Positions 54,123-62,616 of a stretch of 64,000 nucleotides of DNA are shown piece by piece. The notes under the pieces were generated by a model, which worked only from the letters and a program-made list of their open reading frames with translations, made no database searches and was not told the origin of the DNA. Source of the DNA: VXYL01 sp965200375 (lineage in GTDB: Bacteria > Pseudomonadota > Gammaproteobacteria > Pseudomonadales > Azotimanducaceae). The stretch spans positions 2,170,001-2,234,000 of the forward strand of contig OZ241353.1 in assembly GCA_965200375.1 (NCBI GenBank), written 5' to 3'. The first letter of the stretch is position 1. Each line of letters begins with the position of its first letter. A program made the translations under genes and the position numbers.

Positions 54123-55361
54123 ATGAGCTACACGGATGCAGAGCTCGAAGCCATGATGGCCGACTTGGAGTCGGACATTGTGGAACGCAAGGAGTCCGCG
54201 CTCGACGGTCGGAAGATCCGGCGCAACATCTGCGCCTTCGCGAACGACCTGCCCGACAACAAAAAGCCGGGCGTGTTGTTCATTGGCGTCCGCGACGACG
54301 GGTCCTGCGCATCCCTGCCGGTGGACGACGATCTGCTCAACCGTCTTGCGGCCATTCACGGCGAGGGTCAGATCCTGCCGCTGCCTTCCCTCGCCGTGCA
54401 GAAGCGGGTCCTCAAGGGCTGCGATGTAGCCGTTGTCACTGTCGCGCCATCCGGCGAACCCCCGGTGCGCTTCCAGGGCAGAGTGTGGGTGCGGGTAGGG
54501 CCCTCCGTGCGCGAGGGGTCGGCTGCGGACGAGCATAGGCTGGCGGAACGCCGCCGAGCGAGCGATCTTCCCTTCGACTCCAGGCCTGCCGCTGGTGCCG
54601 AGCTCTCGGCGTTGGACTTGGACTTCGTGCGCAACCACTACCTGCCAAGCGCAATAGACCCGGACGTCCTCAGCCGAAACACTCGTTCGTTTCACGAGCA
54701 GCTACGCTCCCTGAGGCTGTCCCACGAGGGCGTTCCAACGTGGGGCGCGCTGATCGCGTTTGCAGCTGATCCCCTGGCGTTCGTTCCCGGGGCGTCGGTT
54801 CAGTTCCTGCGTCTCGACGGCAACGACGTCACGGCGCCGATAGTCAACCAACGCCAACTTTCGGGCCGGCTCGACGATGTCGTCCGGCAGCTGAACGAGC
54901 TCCTCGCTCTCAACATCGCTGTACGCACGAAGGTGGCGGGAGCGATCCGGGAACGACGCCAGCCGGAGTATCCGCTGGACGCTCTGCGGCAGCTTGCGCA
55001 CAACGCCGTCATGCATCGCAGCTACGAAGGCACGCACACGCCAGTGCGCATCTACTGGTACGCCGATCGTGTGGAGATCGCCAGCCCGGGCGGCCTGTTC
55101 GGGCGCATGACGCCGGAAACCTGGGGACGCGGAGACACCGACTACCGCAATCCGCTGCTCGCGGAGGTAATGGCCAACCTGGGCTTCGCGCAACGCTTCG
55201 GGCTTGGCATTCCCTTGGCCAGGGAGGCGCTTCGAGACAACGGCAATCCGCCGCCGGAGTTCCAATTCGACCAACAGCTCGTGAGGGTGGCGGTGCGAGC
55301 CAGACCTCCACAACTCGACGCAACTTCGGGCGACGCAACTTCGGCAAGGACGCGCGCATGA
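54123..55361 (+). CDS. AlbA_2 (Schlafen-type) domain ATP-binding protein
   Basis: 412 residues. The N-terminal AlbA_2 domain has VERKESALDGRKIRRNICAF, LPDNKKPGVLFIGVRDDG and VWVRVGPSVREGSAADE. The C-terminal part has the HATPase_c_4-like segment ALRQLAHNAVMHRSYEG, IYWYADRVEIASPGGLFG and GLGIPLAREALRDNGNPPPE. Proteins with this layout are usually annotated as ATP-binding or putative transcriptional regulators, and are common in genomic islands. It overlaps the next gene (ParA-like) by ATGA, so they form a coupled pair. Confidence 0.88.
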   Translation: MSYTDAELEAMMADLESDIVERKESALDGRKIRRNICAFANDLPDNKKPGVLFIGVRDDGSCASLPVDDDLLNRLAAIHGEGQILPLPSLAVQKRVLKGCDVAVVTVAPSGEPPVRFQGRVWVRVGPSVREGSAADEHRLAERRRASDLPFDSRPAAGAELSALDLDFVRNHYLPSAIDPDVLSRNTRSFHEQLRSLRLSHEGVPTWGALIAFAADPLAFVPGASVQFLRLDGNDVTAPIVNQRQLSGRLDDVVRQLNELLALNIAVRTKVAGAIRERRQPEYPLDALRQLAHNAVMHRSYEGTHTPVRIYWYADRVEIASPGGLFGRMTPETWGRGDTDYRNPLLAEVMANLGFAQRFGLGIPLAREALRDNGNPPPEFQFDQQLVRVAVRARPPQLDATSGDATSARTRA

Positions 55362-56344
55362 AGACCATCGCCGTCTTCAGCAACAAGGGCGGGGTCGGCA
55401 AGACTTCGCTGGTGTATCACCTGGCTTGGATGTACGCGAAGTTGGACTACAACGTGCTGGTGGCCGACCTCGATCCGCAAGCGAACCTGACGACCATGTT
55501 CTTGAGCGACGATGAGCTTGAACGTCTATGGGAAGGGTCGAAGACAGTCGACGCTTCGTTGCGGCCGCTGCTGGCGGGGACGGGAGACGTGACGACGCCG
55601 CACGTTGTGGCGCCGACCATCGGCATCGGCCTTGTTGCCGGCGACATGGCTCTCTCCGGCGCCGAAGACGAGCTCTCCAGCGAATGGCCGGCCTGTCTAG
55701 ATGGCAAGGAGAGGGCTTTTCGCGTTCTGTCGGCGATCTGGCGCACGCTTCAGCTGGCCGCCAAGGAAACCGCCTCGGACTTCGTGCTGATGGACGTCGG
55801 CCCCAATCTGGGGGCGTTGAATCGAGCGGCACTGGTGGCCGCGGACCATGTCGTCGTGCCCGTCGCCCCGGACCTCTACTCCTTGCAGGGCCTGCGCAAC
55901 CTAGGGCCGACGCTTCGCAGGTGGCGTCGGGAGTGGAGGGAGCGGCGCACACGCAACCCAGTTCCGGAGCTGCCGATGCCGCATGGCGACATGGATCCGG
56001 TGGGCTATGTGGTGTTGCAGCATGCTGTGCGGCTGGATCGCCCCGTAAAGGCATATGGCCGTTGGATGGCTCGGATACCCAACGCCTACCGCGTGCATGT
56101 ACTAGACGATGCGACGGAGACGGTTGCCGCGGTGGACGACTGCAACTGCCTAGCCACCCTCAAGCACTTCCGCAGCTTGATGCCTCTCGCTCAGGAAGCC
56201 CGCAAGCCGATGTTCGCGCTGAAGCCGGCGGACGGCGCCATCGGCGGCCACACCCGCGCCGTCTTGGGCTGCTACCAGGACTTCAAGGGCCTTGCTCGCG
56301 TGATTGCGCGGCGCTGCGCTGTTCCGGAACCCGGCCTCGGATGA
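55358..56344 (+). CDS. ParA-family ATPase
   Basis: A deviant Walker A ATPase (NKGGVGKTS, residues 9-17, with the signature Lys) of 328 residues. DLDPQANLTTMFL, FVLMDVGPNLGALNRAAL and VVVPVAPDLYSLQGLRNLG are conserved. It lacks an N-terminal DNA-binding domain and has no ParB next to it. It is coupled to the AlbA_2 protein upstream (ATGA) and to the SRPBCC gene downstream (ATGA at 56341). Chromosomal ParA-like proteins paired with an AlbA_2 ATPase may form a regulatory or defence module; that is inference. Confidence 0.9.
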   Translation: MKTIAVFSNKGGVGKTSLVYHLAWMYAKLDYNVLVADLDPQANLTTMFLSDDELERLWEGSKTVDASLRPLLAGTGDVTTPHVVAPTIGIGLVAGDMALSGAEDELSSEWPACLDGKERAFRVLSAIWRTLQLAAKETASDFVLMDVGPNLGALNRAALVAADHVVVPVAPDLYSLQGLRNLGPTLRRWRREWRERRTRNPVPELPMPHGDMDPVGYVVLQHAVRLDRPVKAYGRWMARIPNAYRVHVLDDATETVAAVDDCNCLATLKHFRSLMPLAQEARKPMFALKPADGAIGGHTRAVLGCYQDFKGLARVIARRCAVPEPGLG

Positions 56345-56913
56345 GAACCCGCGCCCACCCCGCCCTGCTGGCGGATGCCGGACGCTTGGTGGATCGGCAT
56401 GCGCTGGCGTGGATCCGGCGCTTGAACGCGCCCCTCGAGGAAGCGTGGCGGACCATCAGCACCAAGGCCGGCCTCGACAGATGGTGGGGCATGCCCATCC
56501 ACGAGCTCGACCTGCGCGAGGGCGGTGCGTTCAAGCACCACTGGGAGAACACCGTCGCCGGGTTCAAGAAGCGCGAACACATCGACTTCGCGGAGCCGAA
56601 GGGCAGCTACGCCGGCACCGGCGGGCTGCGTTTCGAGTTGCGGCCGGATGGCGAGGCCACCATGTTCACGCTGCTCGACACCTGGCACGAGGGCGCGACG
56701 TTCGAGGGCGGCGGGCCCCTCGCCTACCAGCCCGGAGGCCCCGGCACGCCTTGGATCGGGGTGGCAGCAGGTTGGCACAGCGGCGCGGACGCCTTGAGGC
56801 GCTTGTTCGACCCCGAAGCCCCGACCCACGACTACGAACGCCTGTGCCGGTTCTACGCCGGACATCTCGAGGACCTGTTTCGCTGGCGCGGGATGGTGCA
56901 GCGCCGAAGATGA
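56341..56913 (+). CDS. SRPBCC (AHSA1-like) domain protein
   Basis: 190 residues with the AHSA1/START-like pattern: IRRLNAPLEEAWRTISTKAGLDRWWG, DLREGGAFKH, RFELRPDGEATMFTLLDTWH, and the C-terminal WIGVAAGWHSGADALRRLFD. Such proteins bind small hydrophobic ligands or regulate partner proteins. The ATG overlaps the parA-like stop. Its grouping with the AlbA_2-ParA pair may be incidental. Confidence 0.85.
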   Translation: MRTRAHPALLADAGRLVDRHALAWIRRLNAPLEEAWRTISTKAGLDRWWGMPIHELDLREGGAFKHHWENTVAGFKKREHIDFAEPKGSYAGTGGLRFELRPDGEATMFTLLDTWHEGATFEGGGPLAYQPGGPGTPWIGVAAGWHSGADALRRLFDPEAPTHDYERLCRFYAGHLEDLFRWRGMVQRRR

Positions 56914-56981
56914 GAGCGGCAGCGCCGCGTCGCCTGGAGACGCTGTGCGCGCATCTCGGCGCGCATGGCTGCCCCCGGCGC

Positions 56982-57009
56982 TTGACAATGTCGGCGGCTG
57001 GCGTAGCTT
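56982..57009 (+). promoter_or_regulatory. Predicted promoter before the third coiled-coil gene
   Basis: A consensus -35 TTGACA (56982-56987) and a weak -10 TAGCTT (57004-57009) with a 16-base spacer, 9 bases before the ATG at 57019. The very short leader would make translation nearly leaderless. Confidence 0.4.
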
Positions 57010-57018
57010 AAGGTCGCC

Positions 57019-57333
57019 ATGAACGACGACTCGAAACAACGCTGGCGCTGGTCGGAGTGGGCCCATCTAGTGCTGCTGCTGGTCACCGTGGCTTCGGCGA
57101 CCTACTACCTCGGCAGCGAGCTCTCCGGCGTCAAGACGGACGTGGCCGCCGTCGAGGCCAGCTTGGCCCGCGTGGAAAGCGGCGTCAAGGCGGACGTGGC
57201 CGGCGTAGCCGACCGCGTGGAAGCGATGGAAACCCGCATGGTGGCCCTGTTCGCCGACCAGCTGCGCGACAACCAGCGCGACGTGGCGGACATGCGCGAG
57301 AGAGTGTCTGCCCTCGAAGCCCGCGAAGGCTAG
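57019..57333 (+). CDS. Small membrane-anchored coiled-coil protein (paralogue 3 of 3)
   Basis: 104 residues. RWRWSEWAHLVLLLVTVASA gives a basic N-terminus and the membrane span, followed by YYLGSELSGVKTDVAAVEAS and a coiled coil, ending DVADMRERVSALEAREG. The RWRW start resembles the copy at 39117 and the end resembles both copies. No enzyme motif is present. Confidence 0.72.
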   Translation: MNDDSKQRWRWSEWAHLVLLLVTVASATYYLGSELSGVKTDVAAVEASLARVESGVKADVAGVADRVEAMETRMVALFADQLRDNQRDVADMRERVSALEAREG

Positions 57334-57567
57334 CCGTCGTCCGCCACCAACGGCGGCATCGAGAACAATTGCCCCCGCCAAGCTGACGCTCGGCTTGACG
57401 GAAAGCCGCGAGGTACACCCGTCCCCAGCAATATATGGCCGCTCGTCGGCTGCCATGTTGCTCCCAGCCTATAACAAGGCCGCCGGTCGGCTGCCATGTT
57501 AAACGCAGCGTTTAACATGGCCTGCCGCAGCGGCAGGAATGGGGAGGCAGGATTGACGCCTTCGGGC
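57334..57567. other. Intergenic region upstream of fic
   Basis: 234 bases with lower GC content than the surroundings (ATATATGG, TATAACAAGG). A 15-base direct repeat, GTCGGCTGCCATGTT, occurs at 57445 and 57486. The second copy runs into the 13-bp-arm palindrome at 57493-57521. No gene is visible, although a frame open from 57496 would extend Fic. Confidence 0.5.
57493..57521. promoter_or_regulatory. Perfect palindrome upstream of fic (operator candidate)
   Basis: GCCATGTTAAACG-CAG-CGTTTAACATGGC: 13-bp arms with a 3-base spacer, ending 46 bases before the preferred Fic start. A half-site-like GCCATGTT also occurs at 57452-57459. Fic proteins with a C-terminal winged helix, as here, could bind such a site; otherwise it could be a strong hairpin. 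Confidence 0.6.
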
Positions 57568-58707
57568 ATGCGATCCGGGCGCTATGTCCAGCAGGCCGGC
57601 GGCTACCGGGCGTTCGTTCCGAAGGACCTGCCGCCGGATCCGCCGATTGCGCTTCGGGGCGAGTTGCAGGGCTTGCTGTCCCGCGCGGACCAGGCCCTCG
57701 GCCGGCTGGACGGCTCGATACGCACGCTGCCTCACCCGGACCTCTTCGTCGCCATGTACGTCCGCCGGGAGGCTGTGCTGTCCAGCCAGATAGAAGGCAC
57801 GCAGAGCTCCTTGCAGGACGTGCTCGCTGCCGAGGCGCGGGTGCTGTCGCCGGATCGGCCGCAGGACGTGGACGAGGTGTTCAACTACGTTCGCGCCATG
57901 AACCACGGCCTCGCGCGCCTCGACGCGACGCCCATCTCCATCGGCCTGCTGCGCGAGATCCACCGCGAACTGCTGGCCGGCACTCGCGGCCACGCACTGG
58001 CGCCCGGCGAGCTGCGGACCACCCAGAACTGGATCGGCCCGCCCGGTTCCCCGCTGGCGGAGGCCACCTTCGTGCCGCCGCCGCCGCAGGAGGTGCCCGG
58101 GGCGCTGGCGCGGCTCGAACGCTTCGTCCAGGATGGCGCCGGGCTGCCGCTCTTGATCAAGGTCGGCTTGGCGCACGCCCAGTTCGAGACCATCCACCCC
58201 TTCCGGGACGGCAACGGGCACCTGGGCCGCCTGCTCGTCACCTTGATGCTCTGCGAGCGGGAAGCCCTGCCGAAGCCCGTGCTTTACCTCTCCCACTTCT
58301 TCCGGCGGCACCGCCAGCGCTACTACGATCATCTCCAAGCCGTGCGCGACGACGGCGCTTGGGAAGCCTGGCTCGCCTTCTTCCTGCAGGGCGTCCTGGA
58401 GGTCAGCGAGCAGGCGGCGCGAACCGCGCATGCGATTCTCGCGCTCCGCGAACGCCACCGCGGGGCGATCACGGACGGGCTTGGCCGCGCCGCGGCGAAC
58501 GGACACCGCGTACTCGAGCACCTCTACCGCAAACCCATCGTGTCGGTGCGGGAGGTGAAGGACACCATCGGCACCACCTACGCCGCCGCCAACAGTCTGG
58601 TGGCCCGCCTGGTCGAGCACGGCATCCTCGAGGAACTCACCGGACAGCGGCGGAACCGCGTCTTCGAGTACGTGGACTACGTGCGCCTGTTCGTGGACGA
58701 CGCTTGA
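57568..58707 (+). CDS. Fic domain protein (class II, with winged-helix C-terminus)
   Basis: A Fic AMPylase-like protein of 379 residues. The inhibitory helix motif SSQIEG is at residues 72-77, before the Fic core, which makes it class II. The active-site motif HPFRDGNGHLGR is at 210-221; the catalytic His is kept and the usual Arg after GNG is His here, as in a number of Fic proteins. The C-terminal region (VSVREVKDTIGTTYAAANSLVARL) is a winged helix. The start ATG at 57568 (MRSGRYVQQAGGYRAFVP) matches family N-termini; an upstream ATG at 57496 lies in the palindrome. Targets are unknown. Confidence 0.92.
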   Translation: MRSGRYVQQAGGYRAFVPKDLPPDPPIALRGELQGLLSRADQALGRLDGSIRTLPHPDLFVAMYVRREAVLSSQIEGTQSSLQDVLAAEARVLSPDRPQDVDEVFNYVRAMNHGLARLDATPISIGLLREIHRELLAGTRGHALAPGELRTTQNWIGPPGSPLAEATFVPPPPQEVPGALARLERFVQDGAGLPLLIKVGLAHAQFETIHPFRDGNGHLGRLLVTLMLCEREALPKPVLYLSHFFRRHRQRYYDHLQAVRDDGAWEAWLAFFLQGVLEVSEQAARTAHAILALRERHRGAITDGLGRAAANGHRVLEHLYRKPIVSVREVKDTIGTTYAAANSLVARLVEHGILEELTGQRRNRVFEYVDYVRLFVDDA

Positions 58708-58722
58708 GGAGAACGGGTCGGC

Positions 58723-61700
58723 CTACGCCGCCTTGTCGATCGCGAACGACACTCGCCGTCCGTCGATGGTGGCCTCGATGCCGGCCTTGCCGCTGGCCGG
58801 TTCGAGGGCTCGGGCCAGCGTTTCGCCGGCGATGTAGTCGCGGTGGGCGGCGATGGCTTCGGCCAGGCGGGCGTCTGCCGCGTAGCCGATGCGGATGCGG
58901 TCGTTCACCGCCAGGCCCCGTTCCTTCCGCGCCAGCTGCACGTGGTGGACGAACTCCCGGGCCCAGCCTTCCCGCACCAGGACGTCGTCCAGCGCGCAGT
59001 CGAGGTCGATGGAGACGTAGCGGTTGGAGGCGGCGTTGGCGCCCGGCTTCGCCTGCCGCTCGACGCGGATCTCCTGGTCGCTGAAGGTCTCGCCGTCGAG
59101 TTCGATGGCGCCGTCCGCCTGCAGCGCCAGGACGCGCTCCGCCGGCAGGGCTTCGATCAGCGCCTGGAAGTGCCGCATCCGCCGGCCCAGGCGTTTGCCG
59201 AGGAGGGGGAAGTTCGGCTTCGCCGCCAGGGTGATGTACTGCGCTTCGTCCTGGTCGTAGGCCACTGCCTTGACGTTCAGTTCCGCCTTCACGTAGCGCT
59301 CCAGGCCGCGGATTTCAGCCAGCAGCGCGGCATCCCGGTGGACGATGGTGAGCTGGCGCAGGGGCGTGCGCAGGCCCACCCTCGCCTGCTCCCGCAGCCG
59401 CCGGCCGAGTTCGATCACCTGCTGCATCCGCGCTACCGCGTCTTCGAGCAGCGGCTGATTGCGGGCCGCGTCGGCCTCGGGATAGCGGCACAGGTGGACG
59501 GACAGCGGCGCCGGCTCGCTGCCGCCTAGCTTCGCCAGCGCTTGGTAGACGTGCTCCGCCAGGAACGGCGTGAACGGCGCCATGGCCAGCGCAAGCTCCC
59601 GCAGCACCGTATGGAGGGTGCCGTAGGCGGCGCGCTTGTCCGCCCCCAGCCCCTCGGCCCAGAACCGGGGACGGTTCAGGCGGATGTACCAGTTGGTGAG
59701 CTCGCCGATGAAGGCGAACAGCTGCGGCACCACGTTGTAGAGCCGGTAGGCGGCCATTTCCGCCTCGATGCCGCCTTTGAGCGTTTGCAGGCGCGAGAGG
59801 ATCCAGGCGTCCAGCACATTGCCGCCGCCCTCCTCGGGGCCGTCGGCCGGCGTCCAGGCGTCCAGTTCGGCGTAGGTAGCCAGGAACGAGTAGGCGTTGT
59901 ACCAGGGCAAGAGCGCCCGGCGCACCATGTCCTGCACGTCCTTGTCCCGGAAGCGCTGCTCCTCCGCCCGCACCAGGCCCGAGTTGACGAGGTGGAGGCG
60001 CAGGGCGTCCGCGCCGTAGGCTTCCATCAGTTCGTCCGGCGGCGTGTAGTTGCCGAGGCTCTTGGACATCTTCTTGCCGTCTTCGGCCAGCACCATGCCG
60101 TTGACGATCACGTTGCGGAAGGCGGGCTTGCCGAACAGGGCGGTCGCCAGCACCATGAGGGTGTAGAACCAGCCCCGGGTCTGGTCCAGCCCTTCGGCGA
60201 TGTACTCCGCCGGAAAGCCCGCCTCGAACAGGCGCTGGTTCTCGAAGGGGTAGTGCAGCTGGGCGTAGGGCATGGCGCCGGACTCGAACCAGCAGTCCAG
60301 CACTTCCGGCACGCGGCGGTACTCGCCGGCCTCGCCGGGCACCGTGAACACGAGCGGGTCCACGTGTTCCCGGTGCAGGTCCACGACCTCGGCGCCGGTC
60401 AGCGCCGCCAGCTCCTCCCGGCTGCCGATGCAGCGGGCGTTGCCGGTGGCGTCGTTCACCCAGATCGGCAGCGGCGTGCCCCACACCCGATTGCGGGAGA
60501 TGGCCCAGTCCGCGGCGTTCTTGATCCAGTTGCCGAAGCGCCCTTCCTTGATGTGTTCCGGCACCCACCGCACTTCGGCGTTGGCGGCGGCGAGGGCCTC
60601 CCGCAGGGCGGTCACGCGCACGAACCAGGACGGCACGGCACGGTAGATGAGCGGCTTGTCGGTGCGGTAGCAGTGCGGGTAGCTGTGGACGATCACGTCC
60701 CGCTCGTAGAGCGCGCCTTGGGCTTCGAGATGGCGAACGATGCCGGGGTCCGCGTCCTTCACGAACTGCCCGGCGAAGTCCGGCACTTCGTCCGTGAACA
60801 CGCCGCCCATGGTCACCGGGCACGCGAACGCCTCGATGCCGGCCTCGCGCAGTACGCGGTAGTCGTCCTCGCCGAAGGCCGGCGCCTGATGCACCAGGCC
60901 GGTGCCGTCGTCGTCGTCGCCGGTGGCGACGTAGTCGTCCGCCACCACCACGAAGGCACCCCGGGCCGCCTCGCCCTCGAAGTAGGGGAACAGGGGCCGG
61001 TAGCGGCGGCCGACCAGTTCTTCGCCCCGCACCTCGGCTTCCACCTGCAGCGCCGGGTGGCGGCTCCGGTAGGCCGGCAGACGCGCCGCAGCCAGGTAGA
61101 AGGCGCAGCCGGCGTCGGCATCCCGCACCCGCATGTAGTCGCCGTCGGCGCGGACGCAGACCGCCAGGTTGGCCGGCAGCGTCCACGGCGTCGTGGTCCA
61201 GGCCGCCAGGCAGGCATCTTCGTCCTCGAGCTTGAACAGCACGGTGACGGCCGGGTCCTGCACGTCCTGGTAGTTCTGCCCGGCCTCGAAGTTGGCGAGC
61301 ACCGTGGCGAGGGCCGGGGAAACGGGCATCACCTTGAAGCCCTTGTAGACGAGGCCCTTCTCCCAGAGCTGCTTCACCACCCACCAGACGGACTCCATGT
61401 ACCAGGGGTCCATGGTCTTGTAGTCGTCGTCGAAATCCACCCAGCGGCCCAGGCGGGTGATGGTGGTGCGCCACTCGGCGACGTAGCGTTCGACGATGGC
61501 GCGGCACCTGGCGTTGTAGCCGGCGACGCCCAGCGCGGCCACCGCCTCCTTGGCCGACATGCCGAGGGTCTTGTCTATTTCCTGCTCGATGGGCAGGCCG
61601 TGGCAGTCCCAGCCGAAACGGCGCAGCACGTGGCGGCCCTGCATGGTCCAGTAGCGGGGCACGACGTCCTTGAGCACCGACGCCACCAGGTTGCCGTGGT

Positions 61701-61869
61701 GCGGCAGGCCGGTGGCGAAGGGCGGGCCGTCGTAGAAGATGTACGGCGGCGCGTTCGCGGTGGCGGCGAGGGAGCGGCGGAACACGTCGTGGCGTTCCCA
61801 CAGCGCCAGCACGTCGTGCTCCATCGCCACGAACGAGAACGCGGAGCTTTCGGCCTTGGGCATCGCCAC
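58723..61869 (-). CDS. ileS: Isoleucyl-tRNA synthetase, eukaryotic-like type 2
   Basis: A class I synthetase of 1048 residues. The length and segments such as PYIFYDGPPFATGLPHHGN, WDCHGLPIEQEIDKTLGMSA and YKTMDPWYMESVWWVVKQLW are of the IleRS2 (eukaryotic/archaeal-like) type. The HIGH motif reads HHGN at 57-60. KMSKS is perfect (GKKMSKSLGN). The CP1 editing domain is present (TTTPWTLPANLAVCV; DDDDGTGLVHQAPAFGEDDY). The ATG at 61869 is followed by MPKAES. IleRS2 enzymes are known for mupirocin resistance. No lspA is nearby, unlike the common ileS-lspA order. Confidence 0.95.
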   Translation of the reverse strand: MAMPKAESSAFSFVAMEHDVLALWERHDVFRRSLAATANAPPYIFYDGPPFATGLPHHGNLVASVLKDVVPRYWTMQGRHVLRRFGWDCHGLPIEQEIDKTLGMSAKEAVAALGVAGYNARCRAIVERYVAEWRTTITRLGRWVDFDDDYKTMDPWYMESVWWVVKQLWEKGLVYKGFKVMPVSPALATVLANFEAGQNYQDVQDPAVTVLFKLEDEDACLAAWTTTPWTLPANLAVCVRADGDYMRVRDADAGCAFYLAAARLPAYRSRHPALQVEAEVRGEELVGRRYRPLFPYFEGEAARGAFVVVADDYVATGDDDDGTGLVHQAPAFGEDDYRVLREAGIEAFACPVTMGGVFTDEVPDFAGQFVKDADPGIVRHLEAQGALYERDVIVHSYPHCYRTDKPLIYRAVPSWFVRVTALREALAAANAEVRWVPEHIKEGRFGNWIKNAADWAISRNRVWGTPLPIWVNDATGNARCIGSREELAALTGAEVVDLHREHVDPLVFTVPGEAGEYRRVPEVLDCWFESGAMPYAQLHYPFENQRLFEAGFPAEYIAEGLDQTRGWFYTLMVLATALFGKPAFRNVIVNGMVLAEDGKKMSKSLGNYTPPDELMEAYGADALRLHLVNSGLVRAEEQRFRDKDVQDMVRRALLPWYNAYSFLATYAELDAWTPADGPEEGGGNVLDAWILSRLQTLKGGIEAEMAAYRLYNVVPQLFAFIGELTNWYIRLNRPRFWAEGLGADKRAAYGTLHTVLRELALAMAPFTPFLAEHVYQALAKLGGSEPAPLSVHLCRYPEADAARNQPLLEDAVARMQQVIELGRRLREQARVGLRTPLRQLTIVHRDAALLAEIRGLERYVKAELNVKAVAYDQDEAQYITLAAKPNFPLLGKRLGRRMRHFQALIEALPAERVLALQADGAIELDGETFSDQEIRVERQAKPGANAASNRYVSIDLDCALDDVLVREGWAREFVHHVQLARKERGLAVNDRIRIGYAADARLAEAIAAHRDYIAGETLARALEPASGKAGIEATIDGRRVSFAIDKAA

Positions 61870-62034
61870 TCGCGTTGCCTCCTTCCTTAACAGCGTGACA
61901 GCGTGACAGCGTGGCCGCGTGGCGGCGGCAGGGGAGCGGAAGGCGGCATCTTAGCGGCGGCGCTCGGTTGACGGTAGGGCTACCATAGGCGTCTGCGGCC
62001 CGGGCCGCGTCCGCCTGGGTGAGCATGCACCGCC
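61870..62034. other. Divergent intergenic region ileS / yciB
   Basis: 165 bases between divergent genes. It contains a short repeat ACAGCGTGACAGCGTG at about 61890-61912. Promoters for both genes should be here, but I see no clear hexamers. Confidence 0.35.
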
Positions 62035-62616
62035 ATGAAACAGCTCTTGGACCTCCTGCCAATCGTCGCCTTTTTCGGCGTCTATCTGGCGGTGGACATC
62101 TACGCCGCGACAGTCGCCTTGATGGCGGCGGCGGCGGCCCAGGTGGCGCTCTTCAAGCTCAAGAAATGGCGCATCGGCCGGCAGATGTGGATCGTGTTCT
62201 GGTGCGCCCTGGCGTTCGGCGCGATGACGCTGCTGCTGCGCGATCCGCTGTTCATCCAGTGGAAGCCCAGCGTCGTCTACTGGGCGCTTGGGCTGGGCTT
62301 GGCCGGCAGCCGTTTCGTAGGGCGCGGCGATCACCTCCAGCGGGCCCTGGGCAAGACGCTGGTGCTGCCGGACCGGGCCTGGCGCGCGCTGTCCTGGGGC
62401 TGGGCGGCGGCCATGGCCCTGGCTGGCGCCGCCAACCTCGCGGTGGCCTACAACTTCAGCGAGCAGGCCTGGGTGGCGTACAAGTTCGCGTCCGCCTTCG
62501 GGGTGCCGCTGGCGCTGGTGCTCGCGAGCTTCGGCTATCTCGGCGCGACAGGGCAGCTGCCGACGGCGCCGACCGAAGAGCGCCTGGAGGGCGGCGGCAA
62601 TGCCGGCGGCGGCTGA
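62035..62616 (+). CDS. yciB: Inner membrane septation protein YciB (IspZ/septation protein A)
   Basis: An inner-membrane protein with five or six spans and 193 residues. Family features are LLDLLPIVAFFGVYLAVDIY, FKLKKWRIGRQMWIVF, DPLFIQWKPSVVYWALGLGL and the C-terminal VAYKFASAFGVPLALVL. YciB is involved in cell-envelope integrity and septation. The Gly-rich C-terminus overlaps the pdxJ start by 17 bases. Confidence 0.93.
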   Translation: MKQLLDLLPIVAFFGVYLAVDIYAATVALMAAAAAQVALFKLKKWRIGRQMWIVFWCALAFGAMTLLLRDPLFIQWKPSVVYWALGLGLAGSRFVGRGDHLQRALGKTLVLPDRAWRALSWGWAAAMALAGAANLAVAYNFSEQAWVAYKFASAFGVPLALVLASFGYLGATGQLPTAPTEERLEGGGNAGGG

